64,000 nt of DNA, taken from the NCBI GenBank assembly GCA_947630175.1, contig CANRGJ010000009.1, forward strand, positions 37,434 to 101,433, in the 5' to 3' direction. Source of the DNA: an uncultured Ruminiclostridium sp. (GTDB lineage: Bacteria; Bacillota; Clostridia; Oscillospirales; Ruminococcaceae). Positions 56,072 through 62,917 of this stretch are shown here, piece by piece. The position numbers and the translations under genes were made by a program. The notes below the pieces were generated by a model. It saw only the letters and a program-made list of their open reading frames with translations, was not told the DNA's origin and made no database searches. The first letter of the stretch is position 1. Each line of letters starts with the position of its first letter.

Positions 56072-56695
56072 TTATTTGTTCAACAGCCCTTTCACGCAGT
56101 TGAATGTGATTTCATAAATTGTCATAAATACATAGTTGACGTTTGCTTCTTCCATAGCGGTTCTCTGCTTTTCGGTAACGTAGGTGTAGGGATAGATACC
56201 GAACATAAACGGAAAGAATGTGTAAATAAAATCCTGCTTCTCGGAAATCTCCATATCCGGGAAATATTTATTTAAGCCTGCCATTACAGTTCGAATCGAT
56301 TCTCCATATACCACCTTGAATGCCGCCAGATGCTCCGGGCGGCTGCCCGTTTCCATGTCGTAATGGTTCATGGACATGATTTTGAGAAGTTGTGCACGGG
56401 CTTCCAAAGAATGAGCCATCATATCGGCAAATTCATTCTTCGTCATTGTCTCGGCCTGTTCCATTCTTTCTTTCAGCGAGGCAATCCACAGCTCATACTC
56501 CCGCTTCAGCAGAGCCAGAAAAATTTCTTCCTTCGTCTGAAAGTAGTTATAAATGGAGGTGCGTGTAAAACTGGTTACATTCCCAATCTCCTTGATGGTG
56601 ATTTCCTTGAAGCTCATCGTCTGATAGAGCTTTTCGCAGGCGTTGATGATTTCTTCCCTGCGGGTCTCTGTAAGTTCCGGCGATCCTTTTGGCAT
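56072..56695 (-). CDS. TetR family transcriptional regulator of the redox operon
   Basis: This 207-residue repressor has an N-terminal TetR DNA-binding domain (~10-55; FKEITIKEIGNVTSFTRTSI then YNYFQTKEEIF) and an all-alpha ligand domain. It is the second gene of the operon. The two near-identical palindromes flanking the promoter at 57295-57345 are the likely binding sites, so it should repress itself and the whole operon until an inducer binds. The inducer is unknown. Confidence 0.88.
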   Translation of the reverse strand: MPKGSPELTETRREEIINACEKLYQTMSFKEITIKEIGNVTSFTRTSIYNYFQTKEEIFLALLKREYELWIASLKERMEQAETMTKNEFADMMAHSLEARAQLLKIMSMNHYDMETGSRPEHLAAFKVVYGESIRTVMAGLNKYFPDMEISEKQDFIYTFFPFMFGIYPYTYVTEKQRTAMEEANVNYVFMTIYEITFNCVKGLLNK

Positions 56696-56707
56696 CTTGT
56701 GTCCTCC

Positions 56708-57262
56708 TTATTTTTCCGGCGTCTCTTTGAAAGACAGGCATTTCCCGATTACTTTGCCGGTTTGCAGATATTGATAGGTGGGAAACTCAAACAGCACCGG
56801 TTTCAGGGTTTCGTAATCGACTTTGCCTTTCTCATTCAGATGCTCCTTGGCCACATAGGTGTTGTCGATGGTGCAGATGAAGCTCTCAAAATTCGGCGTG
56901 TTGTAGGTATCCTGGGCGCTGCACTCCATCGTCAAAGGAGATTTACGAATGACCGGTGCGCCTGCATCGCCAAGGTCGTATTCAAACACAGCGGATTTAT
57001 CCGTCTTTGCCCCGCTGACCGAACCCACATAGTCCGCCTCCGGCAGCATAGCCTCGTCCACAAGGTTGATTGAGAGCTTTTTCGTCTCCTTGATACACCT
57101 GTTGATAAAGTGCGGTGCGGCGAGACTGACCAACACCCGGTCATGACCGATAATGCCGATATGGGCAACCAACGTCCACGTCGGCTTCTCACCGTTCATA
57201 GCACCAATCACCGTCACCGGCGTGGGATAAAGTGCCAGCAGCGATCCAACGTTTTTCTTCAT
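56708..57262 (-). CDS. Flavin reductase family protein
   Basis: This 184-residue FMN-binding split-barrel protein matches the flavin reductase-like family. Typical runs are LYPTPVTVIGAMNGEKPTWT, VLVSLAAPHFINRCIKE and FSINLV-like KKLSINLVDEAML. It probably reduces FMN with NAD(P)H or binds flavin for another enzyme. It is the first gene of the operon; CAGGAGGG precedes its ATG and the promoter lies 55-83 bp upstream. Confidence 0.85.
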   Translation of the reverse strand: MKKNVGSLLALYPTPVTVIGAMNGEKPTWTLVAHIGIIGHDRVLVSLAAPHFINRCIKETKKLSINLVDEAMLPEADYVGSVSGAKTDKSAVFEYDLGDAGAPVIRKSPLTMECSAQDTYNTPNFESFICTIDNTYVAKEHLNEKGKVDYETLKPVLFEFPTYQYLQTGKVIGKCLSFKETPEK

Positions 57263-57294
57263 GATTCAGCGCCCTCCTGATTTGCAAATATATT

Positions 57295-57345
57295 CTGACA
57301 CCGTGTCAGCATATTTAGTATAGCACTATTCTGACACGGTGTCAA
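57295..57345 (-). promoter_or_regulatory. Redox operon promoter with two TetR-type operators
   Basis: The minus strand has TTGACA (57340-57345), a 17-bp spacer and TATACT (57317-57322). Operator 1 is the perfect palindrome CTGACACCGTGTCAG (57295-57309). Operator 2 is CTGACACGGTGTCA (57331-57344), with one base off at 57345. One operator overlaps the -35 and the other lies just after the -10, ideal for repression. Confidence 0.83.
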
Positions 57346-57755
57346 TATGTTTTTGAAAAAAATTTTCTTTTTTCCGTTAACATTTCATCTATGTATATCA
57401 TCTTTACTTTTCCGGGATATGTTTTCTGCAAAAGCTTAATCACTTCAAGATTATCCCCCTCGATATAGAGGTTTTCAGTGTTGTCGAAATCCATGCTTTC
57501 CTCACGGCAGGGACGGAGCGTTTTGTTTATCGGAGCATTTGCCGGCAAGACGGACTTTTTCTTGTCAGGCCAGGTGAACTGATAGCGTTCTACACGCCCA
57601 TCAACCACCTTGCAGGATATCTCCTGCATAAGCACGCCCTTGTCGATGGCACGGACGATCTCGCCGTTTTCGTCCACCGTTTCGGTGACAGCGTTGGGAA
57701 ACATATTCGCCAGTGGCTCACCTGCCTTTTCACCGTATTCGGCTGAGTTAATCAA
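57342..57755 (-). pseudogene. Type III DNA methylase (Mod), N-terminal remnant
   Basis: The 137-residue open stretch reads FTWPDKKKSVLPANAPINKT, TENLYIEGDNLEVIKLLQ and KVKMIYID, the N-terminal part of Mod. It breaks immediately before the expected PPYNTG catalytic motif, changing to EMLTEKRKF and a stop at 57342. The loss point lies inside the promoter region of the redox operon, so that insertion or deletion joined the operon to a ruined restriction locus. Confidence 0.78.
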
Positions 57756-58032
57756 ATCCTTTTGCAGTACGGTTTTATAGCTTTTAACGTTTTGCGTCGT
57801 TTACTCTCATACAGCGTATTTTTTTGCAAATGGCGCACTCAATTTTTGATCGTTTTCCGATATTTCATTATTTAAATAAATCAACAGATACGTTTCTTTT
57901 TTGTACCATAACCGCCGCAGCTGAGTGTGGAGTATTGATAATTACAGATTGGAAATATAAAGCGGGAAAGCTGTTCACTTTCCCGCTTGTTTTTTATATT
58001 CCGCCGTAAAACTTCAGTCTGCAAGAAACATT
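57709..58032. repeat. Direct repeat copy 2 (Mod/AAA remnant segment)
   Basis: It is the partner of 44740-45058 in the same orientation, about 13 kb away. It spans the 5' end of the Mod remnant, a hairpin (GCGGGAAAG / CTTTCCCGC near 57962-57986) followed by a T-run, and the 3' end of the AAA ATPase remnant. Confidence 0.82.
57962..57996 (+). terminator. Terminator in repeat copy 2
   Basis: The stem GCGGGAAAG / CTTTCCCGC with a 7-base loop is followed by TTGTTTTTT. The equivalent hairpin in copy 1 lies at about 44991-45021. Confidence 0.65.
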
Positions 58033-58756
58033 ATGATTTTACGAAGCAGAAATGGATCGGTAATTCGCTTTTGTCCCCGGCGCTTTTCCCGTTCCAGAAT
58101 ATCACGGACGACAACGGTAGAGTAGATACCGTCGAGCAAGACAAGCGCTTTTTCCTGATCAAGTCCGACGTCAGCAATACCGGGCATTCCTCCAAAACGC
58201 AAAAATGCTTCAAACACCTCCCGCAGGTCGTACTGTTCACCGTTTTTATCAAACACTTGCTTGCGGACACTGCCAAGAGCGCTTTTGGTTTCCCTCACCC
58301 CGAAATCATGAAAATAAAGGAACTCATTGAAAGAAAGCGGAAGCATTTTGATCTCCACACATCTTCCTGAAAGATAGGTGGAATATTCAGAGGAAAGCAG
58401 ATACGCATTTGAACCGGTTACATAAATATCACAGTCCAGATCCACACGCAATGCGTTTATCGCATTCTCCCAGGCGTTGATCCTCTGTATCTCATCAAAG
58501 AATAAATACATTGCTTTCCCGACACGATTTGATTTTTTACATAAGTGTACACATCGTCAGAAGTCATTTTCCGAAAATCATTGGATTCAAAGTTCATCTC
58601 AGCGATTTGCTTAGGCTGAACGCCCGCCCGATGAATAACCATCAGCTTCAAGAGGCTTGATTTCCCGCAGTGCCTTATGCCGGTGATGACTTTTACAGGT
58701 TCAGTATCCTGAAAGCCAATCAACTTGTTGAGATAACGATCCCTTTTTTCAGTTTA
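58014..58756 (-). pseudogene. AAA_14-type ATPase, frameshifted and truncated
   Basis: Two minus-strand frames join near 58507. The upstream one reads PVKVITGIRHCGKSSLLKLM (Walker A GIRHCGKS), and the downstream one YLFFDEIQRINAWENAINAL (Walker B) and IYVTGSNAYLLSSEYSTYL. It ends after IIMFLAD at a stop at 58014, within the duplicated segment, so the DUF4143-like C terminus is missing. These ATPases are frequent passengers in gut Firmicutes; function unknown. Confidence 0.75.
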
Positions 58757-58787
58757 GAGGTTAAATTTAAATTTTGAAAAGGAGCAA

Positions 58788-59045
58788 ATTATAAACGTTG
58801 TAACGTTATCAGGCTATGTGACAGGCGAACCTACGCTCAGAGCAACAACTAAAGGAACATTGGTGACGGATTTCTGCCTTGCTGTTTCTCGTCCAAAAAA
58901 TAATGATATTGACTTTCCTGCTATTGTTGCATGGGGAACGGAAGCGGAGTTTGCTTGCAAGTATCTCAAAAAGGGACGCCGCAAAATAGAATAAACAGAG
59001 AATGAATATGCCTTCGATGAAGAAGACGAAGCAATTGAAACGTAA
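58788..59045 (+). pseudogene. ssb: Single-stranded DNA-binding protein remnant
   Basis: A plus-strand frame reads NVVTLSGYVTGEPTLRATTK, FCLAVSRPKN and FPAIVAWGTEAEFACKYLKK, the N-terminal OB fold of SSB. It stops at 58992-58994. A short acidic tail follows in another frame (ENEYAFDEEDEAIET, to 59045), so the middle is deleted. No normal ATG was found at the start. It is a relic of a conjugative element. Confidence 0.72.
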
Positions 59046-59170
59046 TGCGATGACGGCTTGATCGTCAGGGGGGCGCCACTCCGCACAATTGACAACAGGC
59101 ACAAAGAATGATGTTATAAACTTGAAAAGGCTTTGTCATTTGTCCTTTGATGATAAAGAAAGATAAAATT

Positions 59171-59417
59171 ATGAGCTTGGAATATAAATTCAAAAGAAGT
59201 TTTTATTATGCAGCAGAAAAAGCCATATCGGAAAGCAGCGTCACATTTGTGCTTGGAGCAGGACGGTGCGAAAAAATGTTTGCTTAAAGCAGCTGCAAGA
59301 CACATTTTCAGCAGTAAACGAGTTTGATGAAGTAAGCTACGTTGATGCAAAAAAGATTTTGCCTCAACATTGGATAAAAGCTTGTTTATAAACGAAGTAA
59401 AAAAATCTGTCGCCAAC
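59171..59417 (+). pseudogene. AAA ATPase N-terminal remnant joined to the SDR gene
   Basis: ATG 59171 opens EYKFKRSFYYAAEKAISESS, then VTFVLGAGRCEKM, a decayed Walker A (usually GARRCGKT). Frameshifts lead through CLKQLQDTFSAVNEFDEVSY to LDKSLFINEVKKSVANNE, which runs in frame into the SDR. It is the beginning of a second AAA ATPase of the kind found at 58014-58756. Confidence 0.65.
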
Positions 59418-60206
59418 AATGAAAAAGTATGGCTTGTAACGGGATGTTCTAAGGGTTTGGGCAAGGCTCTTGTGGAGGAACTGATCGCACAGGGATATCC
59501 TGTTGCCGGAACAAGCCGCAGCAAGGAAAGCCTGGAAAAATCCATCGATGCGAAAAGCGATATCTTCCCCCCTCTTTCCATGAATGTAAAAGATGAAGCG
59601 GACGTGAAGGACGCTATTGCGCTTACAACAGAGAAGTTCGGCAGGATTGACGTTGTTGTCAACAATGCCGGGTTTACTCATCTTGTGGCAATCGAGGAAA
59701 TGAGCGATGAGGACGCCCGCGAGGAATTTGACATCAATGTTTTCGGAACGCTGAATATGATCCGAAACGTGCTGCCACAGATGAGGACGCAGGGTTCCGG
59801 GCATATCTTCATTGTCAGCAGTCTCGGAGCCTATAATGTGGGCCCTCTTTCCGGCATTTACTGTGCCACCAAGCACGCAGTGAAAGCCATCTCCGAGACG
59901 CTTGCGCAGGATGTAAAAGAATTTGGCATTCATGTAACAGACGTAAAACCTGGTTTCATGCGCACGGAGTTTTTCGGTTCATCATATAAGACAACTGCTC
60001 CGAAGGGTTCTCCTTATAAGCATCTGTACGATGAAAACATAGGATTCTATATGGGACAGAATGGCAATCAGGCTGGTGAGATGGATGAGCCTTATGAGTC
60101 GCTTCCGATGGGAACGGACTGCTGTGACGGCATCCGCGGCATATGCGAAGGAACCGTCAAGCTGATGGATGAGATGCGTAGCGTGGCCGGAACAACGAAT
60201 TTTTAG
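59370..60206 (+). CDS. Short-chain dehydrogenase/reductase with a borrowed N terminus
   Basis: This Rossmann-fold oxidoreductase has the NAD(P) loop TGCSKGLG, NNAG, the catalytic Ser in IVSSLGAYN and the YCATK motif (Tyr/Lys). The frame is open from TTG 59370. However, its first ~17 residues (LDKSLFINEVKKSVANN) belong to the AAA ATPase remnant, so the native start has been lost. No convincing ribosome binding site precedes an in-frame start. It may be translated from TTG or be silent. It opens the second redox cluster, 11 nt before the broken FMN reductase gene. Confidence 0.82.
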   Translation: MDKSLFINEVKKSVANNEKVWLVTGCSKGLGKALVEELIAQGYPVAGTSRSKESLEKSIDAKSDIFPPLSMNVKDEADVKDAIALTTEKFGRIDVVVNNAGFTHLVAIEEMSDEDAREEFDINVFGTLNMIRNVLPQMRTQGSGHIFIVSSLGAYNVGPLSGIYCATKHAVKAISETLAQDVKEFGIHVTDVKPGFMRTEFFGSSYKTTAPKGSPYKHLYDENIGFYMGQNGNQAGEMDEPYESLPMGTDCCDGIRGICEGTVKLMDEMRSVAGTTNF

Positions 60207-60217
60207 GAGGCGCAGCG

Positions 60218-60709
60218 ATGAGCAAGATACTTATGATCAACGGCAGCCCGAACGAACTTGGCTGTACGGATACTGCTCTTCAAGAAATCGCAGGAGAACT
60301 GCAAAAGCAGGCAGACAGTGAGATTCTGTGGCTGGGGAAGAAACCAATGCAGGATTGTATAGCCTGCTTTAAGTGCCAGTAAACAGGACAGTGCGTATTC
60401 GAAGATGTCGTGAACGAAACTGCTGGTCGTATGGATAATTTTGATGGAATGGTCGTTGGATCGCCGGTTTACTACGGCGGTCCCAATGGCAGGCTGACTT
60501 CTTTTCTAGACAGGTTCTTCTCGGTGGATAAGAAGAAAATTGCCGAGAAACTGGCAGCATCGGTGATTTCCTGCCGAAGAGGCGGTGCTTCTGCGACCTT
60601 TAAACGACTGAACCAATATTTCCTAATGACAAATATGCACGTGGTCAGCTCTCAATATTGAAATCAGGTGCATGGCTGCACAGCAGTCGGCAAAGGCAGC
60701 AGTAATTAA
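60218..60709 (+). pseudogene. NADPH-dependent FMN reductase-like, two nonsense codons
   Basis: AGGAGG precedes ATG 60218. The frame reads LMINGSPNELGCTDTALQEI, then CIACFKCQ-stop (TAA 60380-60382)-TGQCVFED, GSPVYYGGPNGRLTSFLDRF and HVVSSQY-stop (TGA 60659-60661)-NQVHG, ending at 60709. A tryptophan is expected at the TGA. Its cysteine pair resembles the intact gene at 54563. The gene is inactive as it stands. Confidence 0.8.
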
Positions 60710-60943
60710 AAAGCCTGTATATGAAGATATAGTCTATACAAACTTTATGGATTAAAACAGAATTTAAGATAATTGTTTCTTATCTATCCTCAAAAACTTA
60801 TAATTCAAAAATTCATAGCCAGCGGTTAACAAGTCGCTGACTATGTTCTATCAGGCGTCAGGCGTTAAAAAAGCATGGCAAAGAGCGTGAGTCATAAGGA
60901 AACATTCACCAAATATGACTTGCGCCAAGCAGACGGAAAATTG

Positions 60944-60987
60944 AAAACGCTATGTAAAAGGGTCATCCCATTGCATAGCGTTTTTTC
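60944..60987 (+). terminator. Hairpin terminator
   Basis: GAAAACGCTATG pairs with CATAGCGTTTTTTC over an ~18-base loop, with the T-run at the 3' end. It separates the SDR/FMN reductase pair from the TetR gene. Confidence 0.7.
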
Positions 60988-61015
60988 ATTTTCTCCGGAC
61001 AGCCAAAATAATAAT

Positions 61016-61058
61016 TGACTAAAAGTCATTGACTTTAATTCAATGAATGTGATATAAT
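61016..61058 (+). promoter_or_regulatory. Promoter with overlapping palindromic operators
   Basis: TTGACT (61029-61034) and TATAAT (61053-61058) are spaced by 18 bp. TGACTAAAAGTCA (61016-61028) and AAGTCATTGACTT (61023-61035) are near-perfect overlapping palindromes covering the -35. They probably bind the TetR regulator encoded downstream. The motif differs from that at 57295-57345, so the two regulators should not cross-talk. Confidence 0.7.
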
Positions 61059-61083
61059 TAAATCACACAAAGGAGATGATGGC

Positions 61084-61734
61084 GTGGCAAAGAAAATGAC
61101 GAACCGGCAGCTTGCCGCACTGGAAACCAGGCGCAAGCTGCTGGAGGCGGCGAAAAAGCTGGTATGTGAAAAAGGCCTGGTCAACACATCTATCGAAGAG
61201 ATCACAAAAGCCTGCGATGTTTCAAACGGCACGTTCTATACCTATTTCAAACGCAAGGAAGACGTAGTTTTTGAATTAAGCCGGGAGATGTATCAGGGAA
61301 TATATGAGGAAGCGCAGGCCCATGACGGCCCCTTTATGGAACGGCTGATATTTTACATGGTGAATTTCTCCGGCCACATTGAACGGGACGGGCTGAAGCT
61401 CTGTCAGGAATGGGTGCGGAACACCGTAGACCCTGATCTTGTGGAAGCCCCGTACAACAAGGACAAACTCCATGTGGATATTGATTCCATGAAGGGTATG
61501 ATCGAAACGGGAATTAAGCGAGGCGAACTGATGGACGATACACCCGTAGACGCGCTGGCGGGCGCACTGGTAGATGTGATCTACGGTGAAATGCTTTGCT
61601 GGGATATGTCCGGCGGCGCATACAGCTTTGAGGAACGGACAAAAGAATTTTGCAATCTGTTTTTACCGACCATGATACAACCCTATATCAGCGAGAGCGA
61701 TCATGAAAATGGAAACAGTAACGAAAAAATATAA
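61084..61734 (+). CDS. TetR family transcriptional regulator
   Basis: This 216-residue regulator has a TetR helix-turn-helix (~13-60; LVNTSIEEITKACDVSNGTF then YTYFKRKEDVV). The C-terminal ligand domain has no recognisable ligand. It starts at GTG 61084, preceded by AAAGGAG at 9 nt; the ATG codons just upstream are out of frame. It is followed by two aldo/keto reductase genes, which it probably controls through the palindromes at 61016-61035. Confidence 0.88.
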   Translation: MAKKMTNRQLAALETRRKLLEAAKKLVCEKGLVNTSIEEITKACDVSNGTFYTYFKRKEDVVFELSREMYQGIYEEAQAHDGPFMERLIFYMVNFSGHIERDGLKLCQEWVRNTVDPDLVEAPYNKDKLHVDIDSMKGMIETGIKRGELMDDTPVDALAGALVDVIYGEMLCWDMSGGAYSFEERTKEFCNLFLPTMIQPYISESDHENGNSNEKI

Positions 61735-61756
61735 TTAAAAACAGGAGGAACCAACA

Positions 61757-62902
61757 ATGAGCGAGATCAAGAAACTGGGATTTGGGCTGATGCGCCTTCC
61801 CCAGAAAAGCGACAATGCAGCAGACATCGACATGGAACAGTTCAAACAGATGGTAGACCTTTTCCTGGAGCGTGGATTTACCTACTTTGATACCTCCTAT
61901 GTGTATCATGACGGCGCTTCTGAAACCGCAATTCGGGAAGCCCTTGTCAAGCGCCATTCACGGGAGAGCTTCCTGCTGGTGTCGAAATTTCCCACCTTCC
62001 AGATGCATGCCGCAGACAAGGTGGAAGCCATTTTCCAGGAGCAGCTGGACAAATGCAGGGTGGAATACTTTGATTACTACCTACTCCACAATTTGAACCG
62101 CTATATCTATGCCACGGAAGTCCAGGACGCACATCTGTTTGACCACATGAAGCAGTGGAAGGAACAGGGTAAGATCCGCCACATCGCGTTCTCTTATCAT
62201 GATGACGCCGCCCATCTGGATCAGATCCTGACCGAGCACCCGGAGGTTGACGCCGTTCAGATCGTTCTGAACTACTACGACTGGGAGGAGCCGTTCATAC
62301 AGTCGAAGAAGTGTTACGAGGTCATTCGCAAGCACGGCAAGCAGGTTATCGTCATGGAGCCGGTAAAGGGCGGCGCACTGGCAAAAGTCCCCGCCGGCGC
62401 GGAACACATCTTTCAGGATATTGATCAGGGCGCTTCCCCGGCCAGCTTTGCGATCCGCTTTGCCGCTTCGCAGGAAGGTGTGCTGGCTGTCCTCTCAGGC
62501 ATGAGCAATCTCGCTCAGGTGACGGACAACACCGGCTATATGCAGGACTTCAAACCCCTTACCGACGGGGAAAAACAGGCTTTGGCTGAAATGAAAGTAA
62601 AATATCAGGAGACCTGGAAGTACCGCTGCAGCGACTGGTCTGCCCTGGACGATAATGCCTACGGCGTGCCCGTGTCCGGTATCATTCGGGCATATAACAG
62701 TATGTTGATCCAGCCCGATCCCACCTTCTGCGCGGAGCTGAACTACTATAAGAGTTTCCGCAGTGCCTATGACCGAGCCTTTGAGACAGGGGATTACACA
62801 GCGCAGACCGAGAAGATAGGCGGGGCGTTTGACGTCACGGCTGCTCTGCGGGAAGCCGTCGCATACCATGCAAAAAATAACTATCAGACCTATATGGATT
62901 GA
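61757..62902 (+). CDS. Aldo/keto reductase, long form without Fe-S motif
   Basis: This 381-residue AKR has Asp and Tyr in FTYFDTSYVYHDG, Lys in LVSKFPTF and His in YYLLHNLNR. The middle and C-terminal parts follow the Fe-S aldo/keto reductase group (NYYDWEEPF, EPVKGGALAKVP, LSGMSNLAQV), yet the C-terminal CxxCxxC clusters of that group are missing. It has AGGAGG before the ATG and lies 22 nt after the TetR stop. Confidence 0.88.
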   Translation: MSEIKKLGFGLMRLPQKSDNAADIDMEQFKQMVDLFLERGFTYFDTSYVYHDGASETAIREALVKRHSRESFLLVSKFPTFQMHAADKVEAIFQEQLDKCRVEYFDYYLLHNLNRYIYATEVQDAHLFDHMKQWKEQGKIRHIAFSYHDDAAHLDQILTEHPEVDAVQIVLNYYDWEEPFIQSKKCYEVIRKHGKQVIVMEPVKGGALAKVPAGAEHIFQDIDQGASPASFAIRFAASQEGVLAVLSGMSNLAQVTDNTGYMQDFKPLTDGEKQALAEMKVKYQETWKYRCSDWSALDDNAYGVPVSGIIRAYNSMLIQPDPTFCAELNYYKSFRSAYDRAFETGDYTAQTEKIGGAFDVTAALREAVAYHAKNNYQTYMD

Positions 62903-62917
62903 CAAGGAGACAAATTT

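Larger units (their letters stand above)
60710..61083. other. Intergenic region with terminator and TetR-type promoter
   Basis: No gene is present. The first ~50 bp still carry a fragment of the broken reductase end (KPVYEDIVYTNFMD). A terminator hairpin lies at 60944-60987 and the promoter of the next gene at 61029-61058. Confidence 0.6.
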
